Shown: piece after piece, positions 1 to 7,551 of the stretch
Layout of the letters: every line of letters starts with the position of its first letter
Numbering within the stretch: the stretch's first letter is position 1
NCBI GenBank assembly: GCA_016278265.1
Contig: JADQCE010000001.1
Location: 744,001 to 808,000, forward strand
Length of the DNA stretch: 64,000 nucleotides
Direction: 5' to 3'
Source of the DNA: Halothiobacillus sp.
GTDB lineage: Bacteria; Pseudomonadota; Gammaproteobacteria; Halothiobacillales; Halothiobacillaceae
Notes under the pieces: model-generated
Databases searched by the model: none
What the model saw: only the letters and a program-made list of their open reading frames with translations
What the model was told of the DNA's origin: nothing
Program-made: the position numbers and the translations under genes

Positions 1-566
1 TCGAAGGCGTCATTGATCACCAGCACCTTCTCGATACGGTGCTTGTGCAGGAGGGCCTCGACTTCCTTACGGCTGGCGCCTTCCTTGACGGTGACCAACT
101 GCTCCTTGCCGGTCATGATGTTGGCCACCGCCTGGTCGAGATTCTGTTCGAAGCGCAGGTCGCGACTGGTGACGATGCCCACGAGGAGGCCTTCGCTGAC
201 CACCGGCACGCCACTGATGGAATGATCGCGCGTGACCTTGAGCACGTCGCGGATGCTGGTCTCCGGGGTGACCGTGATCGGGTCCTTGATCACACCCGAT
301 TCGTGTTTCTTCACCCGACGGACATGCTCGGCCTGCTGTGCGACCGTCATGTTCTTGTGGATGATCCCCATGCCGCCTTCCTGGGCAAGCGCAATCGCGA
401 GGCGCGCCTCGGTGACCGTGTCCATCGCCGAGGAGATCAGCGGGATATTGATTTCGATATTACGGGTCAGGCGCGTGACGAGTGACACGTCCCGGGGCAG
501 CACCGAGGAGCGGGCCGGAATGAGCAACACGTCGTCGAAGGTGAGACCTTCCTCGAGGATTCGCAT
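1..566 (-). CDS. guaB: IMP dehydrogenase, N-terminal part (runs off left edge)
   Basis: Catalyses NAD-dependent oxidation of IMP to XMP, the first committed step of GMP synthesis, in the cytosol. The visible ~188 residues start [15 protein letters not shown] and contain [16 protein letters not shown] and [10 protein letters not shown], the family's N-terminal barrel segments. The paired CBS domains follow, with SGVPVV and an [11 protein letters not shown] stretch. The ATG at 566 fits the usual family N-terminus exactly. The catalytic cysteine loop and the C-terminal half lie outside the window. A near-consensus promoter sits about 40 nt upstream. Identification is secure; nothing can be said about the missing part. 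Confidence 0.97.
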   Translation of the reverse strand, partial: MRILEEGLTFDDVLLIPARSSVLPRDVSLVTRLTRNIEINIPLISSAMDTVTEARLAIALAQEGGMGIIHKNMTVAQQAEHVRRVKKHESGVIKDPITVTPETSIRDVLKVTRDHSISGVPVVSEGLLVGIVTSRDLRFEQNLDQAVANIMTGKEQLVTVKEGASRKEVEALLHKHRIEKVLVINDAF

Positions 567-606
567 GGTTGGGGGACTCTTGCGGATGATAGAAAGTGTC
601 CGCGCA

Positions 607-635
607 ATTATAGTGACCTGCGCGCGATGGGTAAA
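607..635 (-). promoter_or_regulatory. sigma70-type promoter of guaB
   Basis: On the minus strand a TTTACC -35 (630-635) and a perfect TATAAT -10 (607-612) are separated by 17 nt. Transcription would start around 600, leaving a ~35 nt leader before guaB. The match is seen directly in the sequence; activity is inferred. Confidence 0.65.
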
Positions 636-704
636 CGTCCGCATAGCTCGATCGCCCGTTCAGGTACTATCCGGATGCGGCTTTGGCTGGATAAGAGGGG
701 GTTG

Positions 705-734
705 TTGGCATCCCGAGTTTGATTGCGCTAAAGT
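705..734 (+). promoter_or_regulatory. candidate sigma70 promoter of the small exported protein gene
   Basis: TTGGCA (705-710) and TAAAGT (729-734) are spaced by 18 nt. They lie about 42 nt upstream of the ATG of the next gene, back to back with the guaB promoter. Reasonable hexamers, but in GC-rich DNA such matches also occur by chance. Confidence 0.4.
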
Positions 735-776
735 CGGACTCGCTACCAGAGCAAACCACCTAGGAGGCAGTAAATA

Positions 777-1097
777 ATGATTAAAACAGCACGCGTTGTT
801 GCCGCAGCAGCGGGCTTTGCCCTGATCGGTTCGGTTGGCATGGCCAACGCCGCCAGCGAAGCAGACTACGAGAAGGCCAAGCAAGAAGCGCAGGCCGCCA
901 TTGACGCCGTTCAGGAGAAAGGTTACCTACCGTGGAGCCCGCACCCGAAGAGCGACCTGTTCGGCGATGCCGACAAGCTGGCCAAGAAGGGCGATTACGA
1001 GAAGGCCATCGAGAAGGCCGAGTACATCGAGGAGCTGCAGGCACTGGCCGAGAAGCAGTGGGCCGAGCAGGACGCCGGTCCGTACAAGGCCTGGTAA
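777..1097 (+). CDS. small exported protein resembling SoxXA-binding protein
   Basis: A 106-residue protein with a signal peptide (cut probably after MANA or MANAA near residue 26). The mature part of ~80 residues is Ala/Lys/Glu-rich and helical. It has a KGYLPWSPHPKSD stretch and then a DKLAKKGDYEKAIEKAEYIE helix. This helix-turn-helix layout, with an aromatic patch followed by D-x-x-K-A-x-x-x-G-D-Y-x-K-A, is like the small periplasmic SoxXA-binding proteins (SoxK/SAXB) that assist the SoxXA thiosulfate-oxidation cytochrome. That family assignment is by eye. There are no Sox genes beside it. The start is fixed by an excellent ribosome site (AGGAGG at 762-767). A terminator follows, so it is a monocistronic, probably well-expressed gene. 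Confidence 0.6.
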   Translation: MIKTARVVAAAAGFALIGSVGMANAASEADYEKAKQEAQAAIDAVQEKGYLPWSPHPKSDLFGDADKLAKKGDYEKAIEKAEYIEELQALAEKQWAEQDAGPYKAW

Positions 1098-1161
1098 GGG
1101 CTTGAAGGTTCGGGTCGGCCCTGACGGGCTGGCCAACCGCCAGAAACAGCAAGACACCCCG

Positions 1162-1189
1162 GGCCGCGAGCGTTGTTCGCGGCCTTTTT
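1162..1189 (+). terminator. intrinsic terminator
   Basis: GGCCGCG (1162-1168) pairs with CGCGGCC (1178-1184) around a 9-nt loop, followed by TTTTTC. It separates the small exported protein gene from xseA. Confidence 0.75.
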
Positions 1190-1251
1190 CGTGCCCTAAA
1201 CTCCGGGGCGACCCGAGTCCCCTTCGTTTTTTCTCATCACGGACCACACCC

Positions 1252-2784
1252 ATGTCATGTCCCACCGGATCCACCGCGCTGTCGGTCACCCAGATCAATA
1301 AGCAGGCCGGCGATTTGCTCGGTCAGGTGTTCGGGGTGGTCGAGGTGATCGGCGAGATCAGTGAGCACAAACGGGCGGCGTCGGGCCATCACTACTTTGC
1401 GCTCAAGGATGATCGCTCGCAGTTGCGCTGCGCCTTTTTTCGCGGCAACGCCATGCGCAATGCTCACCCTTTGCGCGAGGGCGAGGAGGTGGTCGTCACG
1501 GGGCGGCTGGGAATCTACACCGAGCGCGGTGCCTACCAGCTGATCGTCCAATCGATTGCGCCGGCGGGTGAAGGCCGGTTGGCCGCCGAGTTCGAGCGGC
1601 TCAAGCAACGCCTGCTGACCGAGGGATTGTTTGCCGCAGAGCACAAGCGGGACACGCCCGAGTTGCCGCGACATATCGCCGTGATCTCCTCGGACACCGG
1701 TGCGGCGATCCACGACGTGCGCGTCACCCTGGCCCGTCGCCTGCCGCTGGCACGGGTCACGCTGTTCCCGGTGCGGGTACAGGGCAGCGAGTCCGCCGGT
1801 GAGTTGTGTCAGGCGGTGTCGCAGCTCACGAGTGATGTCTTCGATGTCGCGTTGATCGTACGCGGTGGTGGGTCGCTCTCGGATTTGTGGTCGTTCAACG
1901 ACGAGACGCTGGTCCGTGCCCTGTACGACTGCCCCGTGCCCGTGATCAGCGGGGTTGGCCACGAGACCGATACCACGCTCTGCGATCTGGTTGCCGATCG
2001 GCGGGCGGCCACCCCGACGGGGGCCGCGGAACTGGCCACGCCGATCACGACCCATGACATGCGCCAACGTATCGGGCGGTTGGCCGATCTGGCCCGGATG
2101 CGCTGGGAGGGGCGGCTGCAGGCCGAGTCGCAGCGTCTCGACGGGCTGGCGCGGCGACTCGAACGGGCCGGACCGGTCGAACAACTTCGGTTCGGCCGGT
2201 ATCGACTGGCCGGACTGGGCGCGCCGCTGCGACACGCGGTCGAACGTCGCGTCGCCCAGGGACGTGAGCGTGCCCACGGTTTACGCCGACGCCTGGAAGG
2301 CGCGCATCCCCGCCGGCGGCTCGAGGGGCTCAGGGAGCAATTGGTGGGGCCGGCGAGCCGGTTGCATCGATGCATTGCCGAAATCAACTCCGTCGAGCGT
2401 GAGCGTGTGGCCACGCTCTCCCGGCGTCTGCTGGTGAGCCGAGAGCGGCTGATGCCTCGCTGGCGAGCCCGGCTTGATGCCACGCGGCTTGATCCCCGCA
2501 GCCTCGAGCGCCGTCTGAACGAAGAGCGCACGCGGCTTGCCGGGTTGGCCCGTCAGCTCGAGGCACTCGGTCCGCGCCAGGTCCAGCAGCGGGGATATGC
2601 CCTGGTCGAGGCACGCGGTGAGGGCCGAGGTGACGGCCCGGGCGTGTTGATCAAGCGGGCCGCGGAGGTCGAGCGGCTGGGTGGTGCCACGGGCCGATTG
2701 CCGTTGACCATTCGGTTCGCTGACGGTGACGTGGCGGTGGACTGGACCGGCCCGGCAGCCGGCGAGCCTTTATCGGACTCCTGA
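1252..2784 (+). CDS. xseA: exodeoxyribonuclease VII large subunit
   Basis: Large subunit of exonuclease VII, which degrades single-stranded DNA from both ends together with XseB (not in the window). The N-terminal OB-fold begins LSVTQINKQAGDLLG near residue 10, with YFALKDDRSQLRCAFFRG. The catalytic domain contains IAVISSDTGAAIHDV, LIVRGGGSLSDLWSFND and SGVGHETDTTLCDLVADRRAATPT. A long coiled C-terminal region (about 275-440) ends in the conserved tail. At 510 residues it is somewhat longer than the ~450 of E. coli because of the coiled part. The frame is open far upstream, but only the ATG at 1252 gives the normal N-terminus; another ATG at 1257 is out of frame. Confidence 0.95.
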   Translation: MSCPTGSTALSVTQINKQAGDLLGQVFGVVEVIGEISEHKRAASGHHYFALKDDRSQLRCAFFRGNAMRNAHPLREGEEVVVTGRLGIYTERGAYQLIVQSIAPAGEGRLAAEFERLKQRLLTEGLFAAEHKRDTPELPRHIAVISSDTGAAIHDVRVTLARRLPLARVTLFPVRVQGSESAGELCQAVSQLTSDVFDVALIVRGGGSLSDLWSFNDETLVRALYDCPVPVISGVGHETDTTLCDLVADRRAATPTGAAELATPITTHDMRQRIGRLADLARMRWEGRLQAESQRLDGLARRLERAGPVEQLRFGRYRLAGLGAPLRHAVERRVAQGRERAHGLRRRLEGAHPRRRLEGLREQLVGPASRLHRCIAEINSVERERVATLSRRLLVSRERLMPRWRARLDATRLDPRSLERRLNEERTRLAGLARQLEALGPRQVQQRGYALVEARGEGRGDGPGVLIKRAAEVERLGGATGRLPLTIRFADGDVAVDWTGPAAGEPLSDS

Positions 2785-2844
2785 TAACCCGATAACCTCG
2801 GGGCCGGTTTCCGCGGTGTCGTGTTCCGCAAACGAGCTGATCGT

Positions 2845-5718
2845 TCAGCTCGGAGAGTTGCGCTCCATGGCTTGCAGCTGTTCCTCGATCCACTGGCGCG
2901 CCGGGACGGGGCGGGCAAAGCAGAAACCCTGGAACCGGGTGCAGTCGTTTGCCTTGAGGTAGTGGAACTGCGCGCAGGTCTCCACGCCCTCGGCGACCAC
3001 CTCGATGCCCAGGCGTGAAGCCATGGCGAGAATCGCCTCGACCATGGCGGTGTCGCCAGGGCTGCCGGGGACGTCATCGACGAAGCTCTTGTCGAGCTTG
3101 ATCTCGTTCAGCGGCAGGCGCTTGAGGTAGGCGAACGAGGAATAGCCGGTGCCGAAGTCGTCGATCGAGAAGGTCAGGCCCAGAGCGGCCAAAGCGCGCA
3201 TGCGTTCGATGGCATCGGAGGCGTGGCTGACCAGCATGTTCTCGGTGATCTCGATCATCAGGTGCGCCGGGTCGATGCCGGTCTGCTCGATGGTTTGCCT
3301 CACGCGGTCGACGAAGTCGGGCGTGCGGAACTGGCGCGGACTGACGTTCACCGAGATGTTGAGATGTTTCTGCCCAGGCGGCGTGGATTGCTCAAGACCA
3401 TGCAGCAGTTGGCAGGCCTCGCGCAGCACCCATTCGCCGATGGCAATGATCTGACCGGATTCCTCGGCGACCGAAATGAATTCCGCCGGCGAGACCAGCC
3501 CGCGCACCGGATGACGCCAGCGCAGCAGGATCTCGGCCCCGACTACCACCTCGTCGCGATCGACCTGCGATTGCAGGTGCAATTCGAACTCGCCGCGTTC
3601 CAGTGCCTGCTTGAGCTCCTGTTCGAGCCGGTAGCGGCGGGTCACTGACTCGACCATGCCGGACTCGAAGTTCACCAGGTTGTTACGCCCCGCTCGCTTG
3701 GCCTGATACATCGCGACATCCGCCTCGCGTATCAGCTCCTCCGCGTTGTCGACCTTGCCGGCGAACAGGGTCAGGCCCACGCTGGCGGTTGCCAGGTGGC
3801 GAAAGTCCTGGAACTCGAACGGTTGTTCCATGGCATGGCGCAACTTGTCGGCCAGCGCCGTCGCGCTTTGGCGCGCCCCATGGATGTCGTGCGCCATCTC
3901 AGGCACCAGCACCAGGAATTCGTCGCCACCCAGTCGGGCCACCGTGTCGGTATCGCGGACCAGGCCGGATAACCGCCGCGCCACCTCTATCAAGACTTGG
4001 TCACCAAGCGAATGACCGTACAGATCGTTGATTTGCTTGAATTCGTCCAGGTCGACGAAGAATAGCGCCCCGACGCCACCATGGCGTTTTCTTTGCCGGA
4101 TGGCCTGATCGACGCGATCGAGTAACAACGCGCGGTTCGGCAGGTCGGTCAGCCCGTCGTGATAGGCCAGCCGTTCGAGCTGGGCGGCGGTTTCCTTGTC
4201 TGCGGTGACATCGACGCATTGCCCCATGACGCCCATGAATGCGCCCCGGCTGCTGAAGCGGGGCGTGCCCTTGGCGAGCAACCAGCGGTATTCGCCGCTG
4301 TGATGGCGCAATCGATATTCACGCGTAAACGAGACCCGGCGCTCGTAGGCCGAGACGATCACCTGTTGCAGTGCGGGCAGATCCTCGGGATGGACGGCCT
4401 GCTGCCAATCGTCGTTCAATGCCTGGTTGGGGGGCAGGCCGGTGAAGGTCAGCCAGGGACGATTGACGTAGTCGCGCTTGCCGTCGAGATCGGCCGTCCA
4501 GATCAGCGCCTGGCCATTGTCGGCCAGCGTGCGGAAGTGCTGTTCGCTCTCGGCAAGCGCTTCGCGCAGGCGATATTCCTGGCTCATGTCGTGGAAGACG
4601 AGGACCACGCCCACTAGCGAGCCGTCGTCTTGCTGGATCGGTGCGGCGCTGTCGGCGATATGGTGGCGATTGCCTTGGCGATCGGTGAGCACGGTGTGGT
4701 TCGCCAGCCCCACCAGGGTGCCTTCGGCGAGTACCTGGCGGATCGGGATGGCCACCGGACGATCGTCATTGGCATGGCAAATCACGAAGACCGCCTCGAT
4801 GGGCTTGCCGATCGCCTCCTCGCGCGACCAGCCGGTCAGCCGTTCGGCCACCGGGTTCATCAGCGTGATCATGCCGTCAAGATCGGTGGCGATCAGGCCA
4901 TCGCCGATCGAGTCGAGGGTGACGGCGAGACGTTTTTCGCTTTGCAGCAGTTGATCGCGTGCCTCGCCGATCGCACGTGCCATGGCGTTAAAGCCCTGCG
5001 CCACGGCAGCGATTTCGCTGCAGCCGCGCTCGGACAGACGGACGTCGAGGTTGCCCTGACGCAGGCGCATTGCCGCATCACGCAGGCGTCCCAGCGGGCG
5101 AGTGATCTGGCTGTTGAGCACCCAGGCGGTCAGCAGGATGATCAGTAGCATCATGCCAGCCTCGGGGAGGCGCGCGAGGATGGCCTCGTTGCGGATCCGG
5201 GCGAGCGAGGCAGTCAGGTCCATGCGCACGCAGACCACGCCCCGGCTTTCCGAGCGCGGGCGGCCGGAAAGGACGGGCAATTCGAAGGATTGCAACGCCC
5301 GAAGGGTCTGTTCCCCGTCGAGCTGGTTCAGGTTGGGTAAGCGCTGATCCTGTTGATCGGTAAAGGCGGTGAGGTCGAGCTCGGCAAACAGCTCATCGAC
5401 CGGTTTGCCTTGCCAGGTTTGGTAGGGCGATACCAAAACCTCGCGATCGGGTCCGATCGCGATCAGCATGTCGACGCGCGGATCGGTCAAGATGCTGCTG
5501 ACGCGAGCCTTGAGTAGGCCGGTGCCCTCCAGCCCGCCTTGCTCGATGGTGCGTGCGATCTCGGTGGTGTAGCCGAGCAGCCGCTGGCTGGAGTCGGCCA
5601 TGAAGATGGCCGAGCGATTGTGGATGCCGTTGATCAGCGAGACGGCCGTGATCAGGAGGAACAGCAAGCTCAGCCCCAGCGGGACCATCAGTCGCAGTGA
5701 CAGCCGCGGCAACGTCAT
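2845..5718 (-). CDS. membrane sensor with HAMP, two PAS, GGDEF and EAL domains
   Basis: A 957-residue bifunctional c-di-GMP enzyme. TM1 is at ~11-30, a periplasmic loop at 31-185, TM2 at ~186-202, HAMP at 203-256, PAS at 265-385 and 395-510, GGDEF at 517-680 and EAL at 690-945. The cyclase active site is intact (LGGDEF at 596-601) with an RDTD inhibitory I-site five residues before it. The phosphodiesterase motif reads EIL (729-731) instead of EAL. ITEN, DDFGTGYSS (853-861), KLDKSFV and EGVET are all present, so hydrolysis is plausible. The ATG overlaps the stop of the upstream binding-protein gene by 4 nt (ATGA), so the two are translationally coupled. The binding protein probably supplies the signal to the periplasmic loop. 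Confidence 0.92.
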   Translation of the reverse strand: MTLPRLSLRLMVPLGLSLLFLLITAVSLINGIHNRSAIFMADSSQRLLGYTTEIARTIEQGGLEGTGLLKARVSSILTDPRVDMLIAIGPDREVLVSPYQTWQGKPVDELFAELDLTAFTDQQDQRLPNLNQLDGEQTLRALQSFELPVLSGRPRSESRGVVCVRMDLTASLARIRNEAILARLPEAGMMLLIILLTAWVLNSQITRPLGRLRDAAMRLRQGNLDVRLSERGCSEIAAVAQGFNAMARAIGEARDQLLQSEKRLAVTLDSIGDGLIATDLDGMITLMNPVAERLTGWSREEAIGKPIEAVFVICHANDDRPVAIPIRQVLAEGTLVGLANHTVLTDRQGNRHHIADSAAPIQQDDGSLVGVVLVFHDMSQEYRLREALAESEQHFRTLADNGQALIWTADLDGKRDYVNRPWLTFTGLPPNQALNDDWQQAVHPEDLPALQQVIVSAYERRVSFTREYRLRHHSGEYRWLLAKGTPRFSSRGAFMGVMGQCVDVTADKETAAQLERLAYHDGLTDLPNRALLLDRVDQAIRQRKRHGGVGALFFVDLDEFKQINDLYGHSLGDQVLIEVARRLSGLVRDTDTVARLGGDEFLVLVPEMAHDIHGARQSATALADKLRHAMEQPFEFQDFRHLATASVGLTLFAGKVDNAEELIREADVAMYQAKRAGRNNLVNFESGMVESVTRRYRLEQELKQALERGEFELHLQSQVDRDEVVVGAEILLRWRHPVRGLVSPAEFISVAEESGQIIAIGEWVLREACQLLHGLEQSTPPGQKHLNISVNVSPRQFRTPDFVDRVRQTIEQTGIDPAHLMIEITENMLVSHASDAIERMRALAALGLTFSIDDFGTGYSSFAYLKRLPLNEIKLDKSFVDDVPGSPGDTAMVEAILAMASRLGIEVVAEGVETCAQFHYLKANDCTRFQGFCFARPVPARQWIEEQLQAMERNSPS

Positions 5719-6674
5719 GGCCCCTCCGGCAGGAAGCGCGCCGTGGCGAGATTCGACAAGTCGGGAACCTGCTCGATCAGCGCGTTGGATTGCATGATCT
5801 CGGCGACGGTTCTCGCGGCCTCGCGCAATGGCGTGGCCGGGGGCTCGAGCCAGGCGTGATTGTCATTCAGGCTCAGCAGGGCGATCCCCCGGAAGGCTTC
5901 GGCCGTCTGTTCAACCGTCAGCCCCAAGCGCGGCGCCATGAGGCGGTGGGCGCGCCCCGGGCTTGATTTCACCACGGCGAGGGCCTCGAAATAGGCCGAC
6001 AGCAGGTCGGCGAGTGCCTTTGGCTGGCGGTTGACGGCATGGTCGCTGACCGCCAGCACGTCGACGATCAGGCCCGGGAAGGCACTGCTGTCGTGAAGGC
6101 GGGTGGCACCGAGGGCGGCCAGTCGTGAGGCGAACGGCTCGTAACTGATCACCGCGTCGATGGCGCCTTCCTGGTAGGCGGACAGCTGGCCACTGCCAAT
6201 GACGGGTACGCGGATCACGTCGTCGGGGGAGAGACCGGCCGCCTCGAGCGACTTTCTCAGCATCAGGGCACCGGCGGCGGTCTCTTCGACGCCGATACGT
6301 CGGCCGGCCAGGTCCTCGAGTCGATCGATACCGGGACGCGCCATGACAACGTCGGCGCCCTGGGAGGTGTCGAACACGAGGGCGATGCTTACCGGGATGC
6401 CGCCGGCACGGGCGAGGATGAATTCGTCGAGGGTGAGCGTGGCGACCTCGACTTCACCGGAGGCCAGCTGCATCAGGCTGTTGGTATTGGAGGGGGACTC
6501 GATCAGGCGGATGCGGTCGGGGGGCAGCAGGTCGAGTTCGCGGGCGAGGAACAACGGCTCGTAACCGACCCAGGTGATGCCGGAGACCCGCAGTAGTGGT
6601 TCTCGGCCTTCACAACCCAGTAGGGCGGCGAGCGGGGCGAGTGCGCCGGTGACGAGAAACTGCCTGCGTTCCAT
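5715..6674 (-). CDS. ABC-type substrate-binding lipoprotein (NMT1/ThiY-like), probable sensor partner
   Basis: A 319-residue periplasmic binding protein with a twin-strand Venus-flytrap fold. The signal peptide ends in a lipobox (ALLGC, Cys ~21), so it is anchored as a lipoprotein. Characteristic segments are WVGYEPLFLARELDLL, the SNTNSLMQLASGEVEVA hinge and EGAIDAVISYEPFASRL, typical of the nitrate/sulfonate/thiamine-precursor (NMT1, SsuA, ThiY) group. No ABC permease or ATPase gene accompanies it. Instead it overlaps the GGDEF/EAL gene by 4 nt. I infer that it senses a small ligand for that enzyme rather than importing it. The ligand cannot be read from the sequence. Confidence 0.85.
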   Translation of the reverse strand: MERRQFLVTGALAPLAALLGCEGREPLLRVSGITWVGYEPLFLARELDLLPPDRIRLIESPSNTNSLMQLASGEVEVATLTLDEFILARAGGIPVSIALVFDTSQGADVVMARPGIDRLEDLAGRRIGVEETAAGALMLRKSLEAAGLSPDDVIRVPVIGSGQLSAYQEGAIDAVISYEPFASRLAALGATRLHDSSAFPGLIVDVLAVSDHAVNRQPKALADLLSAYFEALAVVKSSPGRAHRLMAPRLGLTVEQTAEAFRGIALLSLNDNHAWLEPPATPLREAARTVAEIMQSNALIEQVPDLSNLATARFLPEGP

Positions 6675-6807
6675 GGCAGATGCCCTCCTTGTGGGGCGTC
6701 GTTGTCCTTGTCCGACCTACCGCCGTTGCCACGATCTCATGGAAACGGCGGTGGCCGCGTTATCCCCCCCTTTGTCCGCCGGGACGCGGCGGTATCAACA
6801 GGCCGGC

Positions 6808-7551
6808 TCAGAAATCCTCGGGGTGGTTACCTGCCAACTGTAGCTCATTGGCCTCGGCGGCGCGTCCCCCGCCGACGTACTTGCGCGCCCAGAACACGTT
6901 GTCGAGGCTAGCGAACGAGACCGTCTTGCCGCTTGAGGGGGCGTGGATGAAACGATCGCCGCCGACGTAGATGCCCACGTGATCGATCCGTCTGCCGTCC
7001 AATCGGAAGAACACCAGATCGCCTGGGCGCAGCGCGTCGCGCTCGATTCGGGTGGTGGCACGGTACTGCTGCACGGAGGTGCGCGGCAGCTCGATGCTTG
7101 CCGCCTGGTAGGCGTGCTGGGTCAGGCCGCTGCAATCAAAGCCGTTCTCGGCGGACTCGCCGCCCCAGCGATAGGGCGTGCCCAGTTGGGCGACCGCCTG
7201 GATCACCGCCTCGATGGCCCGCGGGTGCATGCCGGACAGGGTGTCGATGGTTTCGAGCGGATCATAGGGCAGGTCGTTGTGGCGTCGCTGGGCCTGATCG
7301 AGCAGCTCGGCCGCTTGTTGGGCCTTGCTGGCTTGATCGCTGCCGCTGTTCGGTCCGTGAGTGAGTTGAGTGGCGCAACCACTGGCCAAGGTGACGACCA
7401 GTCCCAGCCCGGCCCAGCTCAACAGGATGGACGGCCCCCAGCGCCGACGGGACTTATGGCCTGGGGGGGCGGTCGGGTTTTCCCGCCGGTCATGGGCCGG
7501 CGGGCGTTGCCCATTGGGGGTGCGGTGGCGCTCAGCGACGCCGGATTTCAC
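6808..7551 (-). CDS. NlpC/P60 family lipoprotein, peptidoglycan endopeptidase
   Basis: Cell-wall hydrolase that should cut the peptide stem of peptidoglycan (gamma-D-Glu/diaminopimelate type). The C-terminal domain has the full NlpC/P60 triad: the Cys in FDCSGLTQHAY, the His in RIDHVGIYVGG and the His in RFIHAPSSGKT. The N-terminal hydrophobic segment ends in LASGC, a lipobox, so it is probably anchored as a lipoprotein. The start is uncertain. I use the GTG at 7551, inside the 3' end of rlmL (20 nt overlap); an ATG at 7614 would add 21 residues to an already long n-region. Neither has a strong ribosome site. Confidence 0.88.
   Translation of the reverse strand: MKSGVAERHRTPNGQRPPAHDRRENPTAPPGHKSRRRWGPSILLSWAGLGLVVTLASGCATQLTHGPNSGSDQASKAQQAAELLDQAQRRHNDLPYDPLETIDTLSGMHPRAIEAVIQAVAQLGTPYRWGGESAENGFDCSGLTQHAYQAASIELPRTSVQQYRATTRIERDALRPGDLVFFRLDGRRIDHVGIYVGGDRFIHAPSSGKTVSFASLDNVFWARKYVGGGRAAEANELQLAGNHPEDF

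Noticed and set aside
6720-6751. CCGCCGTT/AACGGCGG inverted repeat between the binding-protein and NlpC/P60 genes
   Set aside because: No T run on either strand and a 16-nt loop, so not called as a terminator; may be chance in GC-rich DNA.
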